Shown: positions 15,886 through 24,145 of the stretch, in pieces
Numbering within the stretch: the first letter of the stretch is position 1
How the letters are laid out: every line of letters begins with the position of its first letter
Assembly: GCA_964501725.1 (NCBI GenBank)
Contig: CAZCTO010000024.1
Coordinates: forward strand, 1 to 30,037
Source of the DNA: CAZCTO01 sp964501725
GTDB taxonomy: Bacteria; Bacillota; Clostridia; Saccharofermentanales; Saccharofermentanaceae
Direction of reading: 5' to 3'
DNA length: 30,037 nucleotides
Notes under the pieces: model-generated
Seen by the model: only the letters and a program-made list of their open reading frames with translations
What the model was told of the DNA's origin: nothing
Database searches by the model: none
Made by a program: the position numbers and the translations under genes

Positions 15886-18882
15886 ATGCCGGAGATGAAT
15901 GATGCGCAGAAGCAAACCATGAAGGATTTGCTTGAGACGCAAAAAATCGCGAAAATCGGAACCTGGCGACTCGATTTGGCAACGAATGAGGTGGCTTGGT
16001 CGGAAGAACTATACCGGATGTGCGGTATTGATTCTGGTTTTCCGCCTCCTCCATACACAGAACATATGAAATTGTTTTCGGCAGATAGTTGGCAGAGACT
16101 TTCATCTGCGCTTAATACTACAAGGACTACAGGCATTCCGTATGAATTGGAATTGGAAACAATAAAGCCCGACGGATCCAGCGGTTGGATGTGGGTTCGG
16201 GCCGAAGCCGAAAAAGATGCTTCCGGCAATATTGTTTCGATTTGGGGATCGGCACAGGATATTACAACGCGCAAAAAAATCGAGCAAGAGCTAAAAGATA
16301 GCGAAGAGCGATTTCAGCTTCTTTTCAATAAAGCACCTCTTGGGTATCAATCACTCGATAGTGACGGTTATTTTCTGGAAGTAAATCAGAAATGGCTGGA
16401 TTTACTGGGCTACACGAAAGAAGAAGTGATCGGAAAATGGTTCGGCGATTTTCTTTGCCCCGAATATGTGGATGGATTTCGCAAGCGCTTTTCGATTTTT
16501 AAGGCGCAGGGATATATACACAGCGAGTTCGAAATGCGCAACAAGTCCGGTCAGAAGCTTTTCATTGCTTTTGACGGAAAAATCGGCTATGACCCTCACG
16601 GCAAATTTAAACAGACTCACTGTATCCTGCAGGACATCACAAAACAGCGAGCGGCCGAAAAGGCCTTGCAGGATAGCGAAGAACGCTACAAGTGTTTGTT
16701 TGAGAATTCGAGTGTCGGTATCGGGTATTACACCACAGACGGGCACCTGATCTCCTTCAACAAGAAAGCGCTTGAGTTTATGGGCGGAAAGATTGAAGAT
16801 TACGTCGGCAAGTCAATCCGTGATTTTGCACCCGCGGCAGAAGCCGATCGATATTTGGAAAGAATGAATGCAGCGTTGTCAACGGATGACCCGCAGAAAT
16901 ACGAGGATCATTTGGTTCTGGGATGCGGGCCCGTATGGTTAGTCAGTACTTATTCAAGGGTGAAGAACATAGCCGGAGACTTGATCGGCATTCAAATCAC
17001 CTCGCTGGATGTGACCGATCGCAAGAAAGCGCAACAGGCGCTCTTCGAATCACAAATTACCATTAAGGCCGCATTTGAGAACAATCAGGCCGGTATTTTA
17101 ATCGCTGACGCTCCGGACGGAAGACTCCGGTACACCAATAAAGCCGGCCTTATCATCGGTAACATAAACGAGGAAGAACTCTCGAACAACATCAATGGAG
17201 CTCATTATCAAGATATCTGGGAAATACTGCATTATGACGGAACGCCTTTTGACCCCGCAGATGTTCCTTTGATAAGAGCGTTGCACTCCGGTGAAGCGTT
17301 CAGCGAAGAAATGCTTATACGGAGGCGTGGTTTTGAGGATCGATATGTCGTTTCGAACGCAGCCCCACTCCGTGACGCAACCGGAGAAATAACAGCCTCC
17401 ATGGTCATTATGATTGATGTCACGGAGAAAAGACAGTCGGAACAGATTATCCGGAAGCAAAATGAGCTTTTTTCTTCTCTTCTGAAGCTTCTTCCGGTGG
17501 GTGTATTTATGGTGGATGCCGCAGACGGAAAACCGTTGATCGTGAATGAAATGGCAAAAACGTTGCTGGGAAGAGGAATTTTTCCGAACACCAACAAGTC
17601 AAATCTGTCACAAGTGTATCAGGCACTAAAAGAATCTACGGGCGAGCCGTATCCCCCCTCTGAAATGCCGATTATATTGGGCATGAGCGGTCTCAGCGCA
17701 CATATCGACGACATGATTGTTGAACGTCCGGACGGCACACGCATTCAACTGGAGGTTTTTGGCAGTCCCGTATTGAACGCCGAGGGCCATCCTTGGGCAG
17801 GGCTTACGACTTTTCTGAACATTACCGAGCGAAAGAAAGCCGAAAATGATCTGATCTATCTGAGTTACCATGACAGCCTGACCGGTTTAAAAAATCGCAG
17901 ATTTTACGAAAATGAATTGAAGCGTTTGGATACCGCCGATAACCTGCCGTTTTCCGTCATCATGTGTGATGTTAACGGTTTGAAATTAATTAATGATTCG
18001 TTCGGCCATTCAAGCGGCGATCAATTTCTGATGAAGGCGGCGGAAACACTTCAGTCGGCCTGTCGTCCCGGTGATATTCTTGCAAGGATCGGCGGAGACG
18101 AATTCGCAGTCCTTTTGCCGAAGACGCACTCCGAAGAAGCCCTTCGAATCGTTAAGCTTATGCAACAATCGGCAAGCAAAATTAAAATCGCCAATATCGA
18201 TCTCTCCATTTCCTTCGGCTACGAGACAAAAACAAGCAATAAACAGAGCTTACGGGAAGTGCTCGCAAACGCCGAAAATCATATGTATCGACATAAACTC
18301 TATGAACATACCAGCGCAAAGAATAAGACGATCGAAATTATCATGAACACGCTGTTTGAAAAGAGCAATCGCGAGTCCATGCATTCGAATCGCGTCAGCA
18401 GTATCTGTTATGCAATTGCATCAAAAATGAATTTCGACAAGGATGAGGTAAATAAAATACGCATGGCCGGCCTCGTTCACGATATCGGCAAGATCGGCAT
18501 TCACGAGGACATCCTCAACAAGCCCGGGAAATTGACGGCTGAGGAGAGGGAGCAAATCAACACACATCCCGAAATCGGTTGGCGGATACTGAGTTCTTCC
18601 TCCGAGTTATCCGAGCTCGCCAATTTCATTTTGAACCATCACGAAAAATGGGACGGTACCGGCTACCCGAACGGTACAAGCGGGGATAAAATACCGCGAG
18701 AGGCCAGAATCATAGCGGTTGCTGATTCTTATGATGCGATGACCAGCGAGCGAACTTACCGGGCCGCACTTACGCGGGAAGAAGCAATCAACGAACTGAG
18801 ACGATGCTCCGGCACTCAGTTCGATGCCGAAATCGTGGCTATCTTCATCGAGAAAGTCCTTCCGTATGAGGATTTCGGCTAG
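15886..18882 (+). CDS. Multi-PAS GGDEF / HD-GYP c-di-GMP signalling protein
   Basis: ATG at 15886 follows AAGGAAGG by 8 bases. The 998-residue protein has no membrane helix or signal peptide, so it is cytosolic. Five PAS-type sensor domains occupy about residues 15-130, 140-265, 266-390, 391-520 and 522-650, several ending in DIT/DVT linkers followed by coiled coil. The diguanylate cyclase domain carries an intact GGDEF (736-740) and an RxxD inhibitory site five residues before it (RPGD, 727-730). The HD-GYP phosphodiesterase domain has HDIGK (865-869), HHEKWDGTGYP (918-928) and downstream VADSYDAMTS. Both making (from 2 GTP) and degrading cyclic di-GMP therefore look possible. Such proteins control motility, adhesion and envelope traits. 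It is transcribed divergently from the pigment operon and stops 3 bases before the convergent lipoprotein gene. Confidence 0.95.
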   Translation: MPEMNDAQKQTMKDLLETQKIAKIGTWRLDLATNEVAWSEELYRMCGIDSGFPPPPYTEHMKLFSADSWQRLSSALNTTRTTGIPYELELETIKPDGSSGWMWVRAEAEKDASGNIVSIWGSAQDITTRKKIEQELKDSEERFQLLFNKAPLGYQSLDSDGYFLEVNQKWLDLLGYTKEEVIGKWFGDFLCPEYVDGFRKRFSIFKAQGYIHSEFEMRNKSGQKLFIAFDGKIGYDPHGKFKQTHCILQDITKQRAAEKALQDSEERYKCLFENSSVGIGYYTTDGHLISFNKKALEFMGGKIEDYVGKSIRDFAPAAEADRYLERMNAALSTDDPQKYEDHLVLGCGPVWLVSTYSRVKNIAGDLIGIQITSLDVTDRKKAQQALFESQITIKAAFENNQAGILIADAPDGRLRYTNKAGLIIGNINEEELSNNINGAHYQDIWEILHYDGTPFDPADVPLIRALHSGEAFSEEMLIRRRGFEDRYVVSNAAPLRDATGEITASMVIMIDVTEKRQSEQIIRKQNELFSSLLKLLPVGVFMVDAADGKPLIVNEMAKTLLGRGIFPNTNKSNLSQVYQALKESTGEPYPPSEMPIILGMSGLSAHIDDMIVERPDGTRIQLEVFGSPVLNAEGHPWAGLTTFLNITERKKAENDLIYLSYHDSLTGLKNRRFYENELKRLDTADNLPFSVIMCDVNGLKLINDSFGHSSGDQFLMKAAETLQSACRPGDILARIGGDEFAVLLPKTHSEEALRIVKLMQQSASKIKIANIDLSISFGYETKTSNKQSLREVLANAENHMYRHKLYEHTSAKNKTIEIIMNTLFEKSNRESMHSNRVSSICYAIASKMNFDKDEVNKIRMAGLVHDIGKIGIHEDILNKPGKLTAEEREQINTHPEIGWRILSSSSELSELANFILNHHEKWDGTGYPNGTSGDKIPREARIIAVADSYDAMTSERTYRAALTREEAINELRRCSGTQFDAEIVAIFIEKVLPYEDFG

Positions 18883-18885
18883 TCT

Positions 18886-20481
18886 CTATTCCGCCATCCC
18901 ATACAACTCTTCCGCGCCTCTCCCGAAGCGATCCTGGAGCACCTGTTCGAAGTACCAGAGCGCAGCCTTGTTATAGTTATCCCCTTCCGTGCCAAACGCG
19001 TCATTGAAAAATTCACGAGCGGTGTCGGGGTCGGGTGAGGTGTCGCCGGGCTCACCGGTCGCAGGACGAATACTGACGGATGCCTGGACACCGTCTTTCT
19101 CGAGAGTGGCATGATAGCGATCGTCCGCTTCGTAATAAAAGAGCTGGAGAGTATAGCCGTTCACATCATCATCGTAAAATTGCATATTCCAGTCGAGGAT
19201 ATTTTCGGGCGAGACAACTGCATCAAAATCCGACCGATGAATGTAGAGATTCAGCTCGTGGGGCACTTTCTCTTCGTAGTAGTAGGCACCCTTATAGTCA
19301 AGGAAGGTGAACCCGAGGCGAGTGAAGGCGGTCGGCAGAGTGTGATCGTTCGGGTCAAAGGGCATCTTGTAGAGCGACTCCAGGGAAAGACCGACGGTTT
19401 TCGCGAGTAGTTCCCGATGGATTCGGGCAGGCGCAAAAAGAATGTCTTCATCGGTCGCGTCGGGGAATACCGTGTGTACGGCTTCTTCCAGGTCCTCACG
19501 CTCGGCGGGGCTGACATCAACGCCGTTATTGCGCAGATCATAGACGAAGTTGAACACCTGATCATTTTTAAATGCCATCGCAACATAGGCATCGTGTTCG
19601 GGGTAATAGCCGATGTCGATTTTGTAGCCGTTTTGCTCCGTGATGATCCGGATGCAGTTGCCCATCCAGGAGTCCGGCGGGTCACCCCACTCCCTGTGGT
19701 TAAGGCGCACAGACGCCTCTTCGCCGTCGAGGATCGCGAGTTTGTTGTTATGATCCATGTAAAAACCGAGCTCAGCGAGTGTGGTTGCGCTGATGAAATC
19801 TTTTTGCAGAAGTTTCGGATAAATGTCTGAAAGCGGGAAAAAATCGCCGATCGAGCTTCCTTCGATGAACAGATATTTGAGGTTTGCAAGCGCTGCAATC
19901 GGCGTCGCGTCTGCAATCGTGGATTTTGTCAGATTCAGGTATTCAAGGTCTTCAAGTTCTGTAAGAAGGGCGTAATCCGGCGCCGCACACCCGGTGAGGT
20001 CGAGAAGCCGAAGGCTTGTGAGGCCGGATAGCGGTGCAATGTCGGAGACCGGGTTGCCGGTAAGGATCAGCGTCGAAAGCTTCGTGAGACCGGCAAGCGG
20101 CGTAATGTCGCCGATCGCGTGCCCGGATAAGTCCAGGTATTCGAGGCTTGTGAAAAACTGGAGCCCGTCGATGTTTTGGATCACCTCAGCGTCTTTTCCG
20201 GAAGAATAACTCTGCAATGCCACACTCAAATCCAGACGGGAAACCGCCGCGGTATCCGCTGCGGTAATGTCACCGCTTGGCATTCCGATCGACGCGCGAA
20301 CCAGTGACTCGAGAACCGGGTCGCTGAAGGTGACGGTTTTCGAAGCCGACGAGGCTGATACGTCGGGAGCTGTCGTCGCGGTCGGGTCGGGCGAGGATGT
20401 TTTTGCGGGAGAGCCGCATGACGGGAGGGCAACAATTACGAGGAGAATGAGGACAAGAAGCAGGCAAAGCGATTTTCTCAT
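18886..20481 (-). CDS. Leucine-rich-repeat lipoprotein
   Basis: I place the start at the ATG at 20481 (MRKSLCLLLV), with GAGGT 7 bases upstream; the open frame runs 24 codons further without a ribosome-binding site. The 531-residue product has a lipoprotein signal peptide ending in LPSCGS, then a Ser/Thr/Pro-rich linker. Internalin-type leucine-rich repeats at about residues 100-235 have a 22-residue spacing (LEYLDLSGHAIGDITPLAGL, LSTLILTGNPVSDIAPLSGL, LRLLDLTGC, LEYLNLTKSTIADATPI, LKYLFIEGSSIGDFFPL). A C-terminal region of about 300 residues is rich in aromatic and acidic residues and not recognised. It is probably a surface-exposed binding protein. The 3-base gap to the convergent c-di-GMP gene leaves no room for a terminator. 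Confidence 0.9.
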   Translation of the reverse strand: MRKSLCLLLVLILLVIVALPSCGSPAKTSSPDPTATTAPDVSASSASKTVTFSDPVLESLVRASIGMPSGDITAADTAAVSRLDLSVALQSYSSGKDAEVIQNIDGLQFFTSLEYLDLSGHAIGDITPLAGLTKLSTLILTGNPVSDIAPLSGLTSLRLLDLTGCAAPDYALLTELEDLEYLNLTKSTIADATPIAALANLKYLFIEGSSIGDFFPLSDIYPKLLQKDFISATTLAELGFYMDHNNKLAILDGEEASVRLNHREWGDPPDSWMGNCIRIITEQNGYKIDIGYYPEHDAYVAMAFKNDQVFNFVYDLRNNGVDVSPAEREDLEEAVHTVFPDATDEDILFAPARIHRELLAKTVGLSLESLYKMPFDPNDHTLPTAFTRLGFTFLDYKGAYYYEEKVPHELNLYIHRSDFDAVVSPENILDWNMQFYDDDVNGYTLQLFYYEADDRYHATLEKDGVQASVSIRPATGEPGDTSPDPDTAREFFNDAFGTEGDNYNKAALWYFEQVLQDRFGRGAEELYGMAE

Positions 20482-20760
20482 AGCAGTACCTCTGTTTCTA
20501 TGAATCGGCGGCGAGCCGATGCTTCCCGGTGAAATGCATGTCACAAAAAGCAAGTTCTATCTTATATTTCAAACTTACGACTGCGGTGGGAATTTGTAAA
20601 GTAACGAAGCGGAAGGAACTCCCGGAATTGATTACTCTCTCGCAGACCGGGTGCGGAGCAATCGGACATTTGCTTTTACGGCAGGGGTTTGAATAAAGGA
20701 TCGTTTAGAATGGTCTTTTCGAGAGAGTGGAGAGGATTCGGGACCCGGAAGGTCGGTTTA

Positions 20761-21249
20761 CGTATAAAAGGGTCGATGCAGCTCGTTTTATACGCATTTT
20801 TCTCCGAGGGAGGTCACTCTGGCCGCCCGGTTTACGTATAAAAAGCGCTAATGTAGCTCGTTTTATACGCAATTTTCTCCGAGGGAGGTCACTCTGGCCG
20901 CCCGGTTTACGTATAAAAAGCGTTAGTGCGGCCTATTTTATACGCAATTTTCTCCGAGGGAGGTCACTCTGGCCGCTCGGGTTACGTATAAAAAGCGCTA
21001 ATGCAGCTCGTTTTATACGCATTTTTCTCCGAGGGAGGCCTCTCTGGCCGCCCGGTTTANNNNNNNNNNNNNNNNNNNNNNNNNNNNNNNNNNNNNNNNN
21101 NNNNNNNNNNNNNNNNNNNNNNNNNNNNNNNNNNNNNNNNNNNNNNNNNNNNNNNNNNNAGCTCGTTTTATACGCATTTTTCTCCGAGGGAGGCCTCTCT
21201 GGCCGCCCGGTTTACGTATAAAAAGCGTTAATGCGGCCTATTTTATACG
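20761..21249 (+). repeat. Hairpin array 3 (at least five units, period 74-75 bp, with assembly gap)
   Basis: Stem-loops start at 20761, 20835, 20910, 20985 and 21215, with a half unit at 21160-21174 after the gap. Arms CGTATAAAA and TTTTATACG pair perfectly over 9 bases around a loop of 16-17. Spacers of 40 bases (CATTTTTCTCCGAGGGAGG, then TCTGGCCGCCCGG) are nearly identical between units. A weak 25-residue periodic open frame is produced because 75 is a multiple of 3; it has no ribosome-binding site. The array fills the interval between the LRR lipoprotein and the second padR gene. The 280 bases to its left hold no gene that I can support. Confidence 0.9.
21060..21159. other. 100-N scaffold gap inside hairpin array 3
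   Basis: The gap is exactly 100 N. The 55 bases on its left (21005-21059) are identical to the 55 on its right (21160-21214), as at the gap in array 2. Gap length and the true number of units are unknown. Confidence 0.95.
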
Positions 21250-21369
21250 CATCCTCTCACAGGGAGTGCGCCCGGGTTTGGATTCCGGTCTTAATTTTAC
21301 TGTTGGCAATTGTGGGGGTAATCAGAATCAGAGGATACACGCAAAATCTTAATCGCAACCTAAATCCTA

Positions 21370-21426
21370 TTGCTTTGTATCGATAATCGATATAAAATTG
21401 ACGCAAGATGTATCGATAATCGATAC
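21370..21426 (+). promoter_or_regulatory. padR promoter with two palindromic operators (second copy)
   Basis: TTGCTT (21370-21375), 17 bases and TAAAAT (21393-21398) align with the first copy's promoter. Palindrome TATCGATAATCGATA (21378-21392) fills the spacer. GTATCGATAATCGATAC (21410-21426) touches the AAGGAGG site (21427-21433). The centres are again 33 bases apart. Cross-regulation between the two PadR copies is likely, because the half-sites TATCGAT are the same. Confidence 0.75.
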
Positions 21427-21439
21427 AAGGAGGATTCGG

Positions 21440-21760
21440 ATGCCCCGTGAATCGCTGAAAACACTTTCGGAATCAATGTATTATGTCTTGCTGTCGCTGA
21501 CGGAAGAGCGCTGCGGCATTGAGATTATGAGCAAGGTTTTCGAGATTTCGGGCGGGCGGGTTCAGATCGGTCCCGGCACCCTTTATACAATGCTATCGAA
21601 GTTTGAGAGCAACAAGATGATCCGGTGCGTCAGCGTCGAGCCGAAACGTAAGAATTACCTCATCACGCCGTATGGATCCGCGATGCTGAAAGAAGAATAT
21701 GAGCGAATCGCCCGCCTCGCAAGCGACGGTCGAAAGATTGTGGAGGACCTCAATGAGTAA
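21440..21760 (+). CDS. PadR-family transcriptional repressor (second copy)
   Basis: I place the start at the ATG at 21440 (MPRESLKTLSE), 6 bases after AAGGAGG; the open frame reaches back to 21398 through the operator, which is not a plausible start. The 106-residue protein matches the first copy almost residue for residue over the winged helix (GGRVQIGPGTLYTMLSKFE is identical). It differs by a few conservative changes and ends four residues earlier. Its stop overlaps the DUF2812 start by 8 bases. It probably represses its own operon and perhaps the sister locus through the TATCGAT palindromes. Confidence 0.93.
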   Translation: MPRESLKTLSESMYYVLLSLTEERCGIEIMSKVFEISGGRVQIGPGTLYTMLSKFESNKMIRCVSVEPKRKNYLITPYGSAMLKEEYERIARLASDGRKIVEDLNE

Positions 21761-23135
21761 AGACACGCGTAAGGAATTCATGCTCATCCGTTATTCCGAT
21801 TTGGCCGCGCTTTGCGAGCGTTTTGAAAAGATGGAAGGCGAAGGTTGGCGTCTCGAATCATTGCACCTTTTGGCGGAATATCGGCGATGTGAGCCGCGCA
21901 AAGTGCGTTATTCGGCGGAGTTGCTCGACACCGCAAACATCATCGGAAATCAGATCCCCCAAAAATCGCTGGACTATATCGATTTATGCGAGCAGGCAGG
22001 CTGGTCGCTGGTCTCCCATTACGGACCGCTCCATATTTTTCGCTCCGAAGACTTGAGGGCACCCGAGATTGTTTCAGACCCCGTCGAAAAGCTTCAGGCA
22101 GTCAAGCGCGCGTCGCGTCGCATGTATCTGCCCCTTTGGGTTATGGGAATTTTTTCCCTTTTCTACCAACTTTTCATGTTCGCCGCAATAGAGTCTCCTT
22201 CGATATTCGCGACCCAGCAGTATGTACTTCTAACTTTGCTTTCGTCGATTATTCTTATTGTTCTCGCCGGGATGTATTCATTTGAGTTTCTGATCTGGTA
22301 CAGAAAGGCCAAACGCGCGGTTTCGGAAGGTTTGCCGATTCCGTTTAATGGCACGAAAGCGGCCAATCGGGCGACCATGCGTGAGCGGATCATTGCTTGC
22401 ATTATCCTGGCAACCCCGATTCTGCTCTCCATTCCCGCTGCACTGCGGGGAGATTACACAGAGCTGAGTACGTCCTTTTGGGGAATTCCTTTCGCTGTGG
22501 CATTACTCGCGATGATTCACTTTTTTTATAAGAAAGATCGCTCGCCCGCAAAAACGATCCTATCCGCTGTCGTCTTTGCAATTTCCCTGGTTACTGTACT
22601 CACGATTCTTGTTTTTGCTTCGATTATTATATTCACAGACATCGGCAGAGATAAAACGCCTTTGGTCGAAGTAAAAACCGATATCCGGGGGAATTTTCTG
22701 CCGGATCCGGACAGCATTCCCGTGACGCTTTTGGATTTGAATCCGGCGGCGGGAGAATGTGAAAATGAGGCGGACGGAAAAAGTTCGTTTATCGCAGGGC
22801 TTTATGAATACTCGTCCGTATCAGCCGATCAAGATACGTACCCGGGATATTTGTCTTACGAGATCTATCACAGCCATTACGACTGGCTGCTCAATTCCTA
22901 TGCGCGTGATTTCGGAAAAAACGACCCGGACTTTGAGTATGTTCGGGAAGATATTGACGCGACCCCCTGGGGCGCCGAAAAGGCCTTTATCGCAAGGGAT
23001 TATCGATTTGGAGACATGGCCTGGATCCTCGTTTACGATGAGAACGTGCTTGTGATTGATTCCTTGGATAAGGACTCGGACGCCGCCGTCATTGATAAGT
23101 ACGCGGAGGTTTTCGGCAGACTGTTGGGGAAATGA
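21753..23135 (+). CDS. DUF2812 membrane protein (second copy)
   Basis: The ATG at 21753 lies in the overlap ATGAGTAA with padR, preceded by GGAGG. The 460-residue protein has the same architecture as the first copy: a soluble DUF2812 domain (MEGEGWRL, GWSLVSHYGPLHIFR), about five membrane helices, and an extracytoplasmic domain (GYLSYEIYHSHYDWLL, WILVYDENVLVI). The N-terminal domain is nearly identical; helices 1-5 and the outer domain are more diverged. That fits an old duplication still under selection, since both frames remain intact. It may detect or act on different ligands outside the membrane. No stem-loop terminator is seen before the SUFU gene 63 bases downstream, so the two may be cotranscribed. 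Confidence 0.88.
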   Translation: MSKDTRKEFMLIRYSDLAALCERFEKMEGEGWRLESLHLLAEYRRCEPRKVRYSAELLDTANIIGNQIPQKSLDYIDLCEQAGWSLVSHYGPLHIFRSEDLRAPEIVSDPVEKLQAVKRASRRMYLPLWVMGIFSLFYQLFMFAAIESPSIFATQQYVLLTLLSSIILIVLAGMYSFEFLIWYRKAKRAVSEGLPIPFNGTKAANRATMRERIIACIILATPILLSIPAALRGDYTELSTSFWGIPFAVALLAMIHFFYKKDRSPAKTILSAVVFAISLVTVLTILVFASIIIFTDIGRDKTPLVEVKTDIRGNFLPDPDSIPVTLLDLNPAAGECENEADGKSSFIAGLYEYSSVSADQDTYPGYLSYEIYHSHYDWLLNSYARDFGKNDPDFEYVREDIDATPWGAEKAFIARDYRFGDMAWILVYDENVLVIDSLDKDSDAAVIDKYAEVFGRLLGK

Positions 23136-23198
23136 TATTCGAATGAGCGCTTGAATCGAATAATGGTTTCATATATGTCATTCGAAAAGGAGGCGCAC

Positions 23199-23894
23199 AT
23201 GGGATTTTTTGATCGTTTTAAGAAGAATGGCGCAGAAAAAGAGAGCAATCTTGATTTATTCCGGTATACCGAAAAGGAACTGGACGAGTACGAAGCCTTC
23301 GTCGGCGAGAATTTTGGTCCATACGACAAGGTCATTCACGAGCTTGTTTCGCCGGACATCCATCTGGACATTATCGTGAATCCCCCGACCGAGGAATTCC
23401 CGTTCTATCGGCTGGTCACGATGGGTGTCGGCGCTTTTCGCATGAACGTGCCGGAGCAACTCCGTGAATACGAACTGGAGCACGCAGAACTTGTCATGTA
23501 TTTACCGGGCGACTGGAATATCGAATCGAGTCAGGAAAAAGATTACTGGCCGATCCGCATGATGAAGATCATCGGCCGCCTTCCGATCAATTGCGATACC
23601 TGGATCGGTCACGGCCATACGATTCACGGAAACGAGGAAATGACGCCCCTCGGCGAGAATACCCGGCAGAACTGCATCCTTCTGTTTCTGGCGATGGACT
23701 TGAATTATCAACCCATGAATCTCCGGTTATCAAGCGGCAAGAAGATCAAATTTCTTCATATGTACCCGATCTATCAGGAAGAACTGGATTACAAAAAGGC
23801 CAACTCCTTTGATGCCCTGATGGAGCTGTTTGACGAAGAAGATTCTTTTCCGATCCTGAAAATTGATCGTAAAAATTACGCACCCGGTAAATAG
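23199..23894 (+). CDS. Suppressor-of-fused (SUFU) domain protein
   Basis: I place the start at the ATG at 23199 (MGFFDRFKKN), 6 bases after AAAGGAGG; upstream in-frame starts lack a ribosome-binding site. The 231-residue, soluble protein has the bacterial SUFU landmarks FYRLVTMGVGAFRMNVPE, then AELVMYLPGDWNIES, then WPIRMMKIIGRLP, then HGHTIHG, and FLHMYPIYQEELDYK near the C-terminus. Bacterial SUFU proteins include predicted immunity proteins of polymorphic toxin systems. No toxin gene is in the window, so an orphan immunity or housekeeping role are both possible. It follows the second DUF2812 gene. Confidence 0.88.
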   Translation: MGFFDRFKKNGAEKESNLDLFRYTEKELDEYEAFVGENFGPYDKVIHELVSPDIHLDIIVNPPTEEFPFYRLVTMGVGAFRMNVPEQLREYELEHAELVMYLPGDWNIESSQEKDYWPIRMMKIIGRLPINCDTWIGHGHTIHGNEEMTPLGENTRQNCILLFLAMDLNYQPMNLRLSSGKKIKFLHMYPIYQEELDYKKANSFDALMELFDEEDSFPILKIDRKNYAPGK

Positions 23895-23912
23895 CTCAGA
23901 TGATGAGAGAAA

Positions 23913-23962
23913 AGTTCACGCCGCGAGTGTGAACTGCATAAGCAAGTTTTTCCGGGAAAAAC
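23913..23962 (+). terminator. Possible terminator region after the SUFU gene
   Basis: Two inverted repeats follow the stop codon: AGTTCAC/GTGAACT (23913-23935) and a 17-base palindrome GTTTTTCCGGGAAAAAC (23946-23962), the latter followed by a T-rich stretch. Neither is a classic GC-rich stem with a U-run. The rest of 23895-24145 holds no gene that I can support. Confidence 0.3.
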
Positions 23963-24145
23963 CTCTTTTATTTGTGGCGGTTTTCCGGAGAAATGAGGTT
24001 TTCGATTCGAACGAATTTCCGAATGCATCCGATGGACTTTTATGCATTATTGATGTTTAATGGCAATGGACTCGCGCCGAGTACCCGGTCTTTCTCTGTC
24101 GCACCGCCCGAGCCCGATTTTTTTAGTGAAAAGGAACATGAATAC

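Noticed and set aside
20727..21221. Protein with 25-residue repeats (Phe/Arg/Leu-rich) on the plus strand
   Set aside because: The open frame exists only because 75 bp is a multiple of 3. One step is 74 bp, there is no ribosome-binding site, the start is non-ATG, and the gap is filled with unknown residues. The sister arrays do not keep frame.
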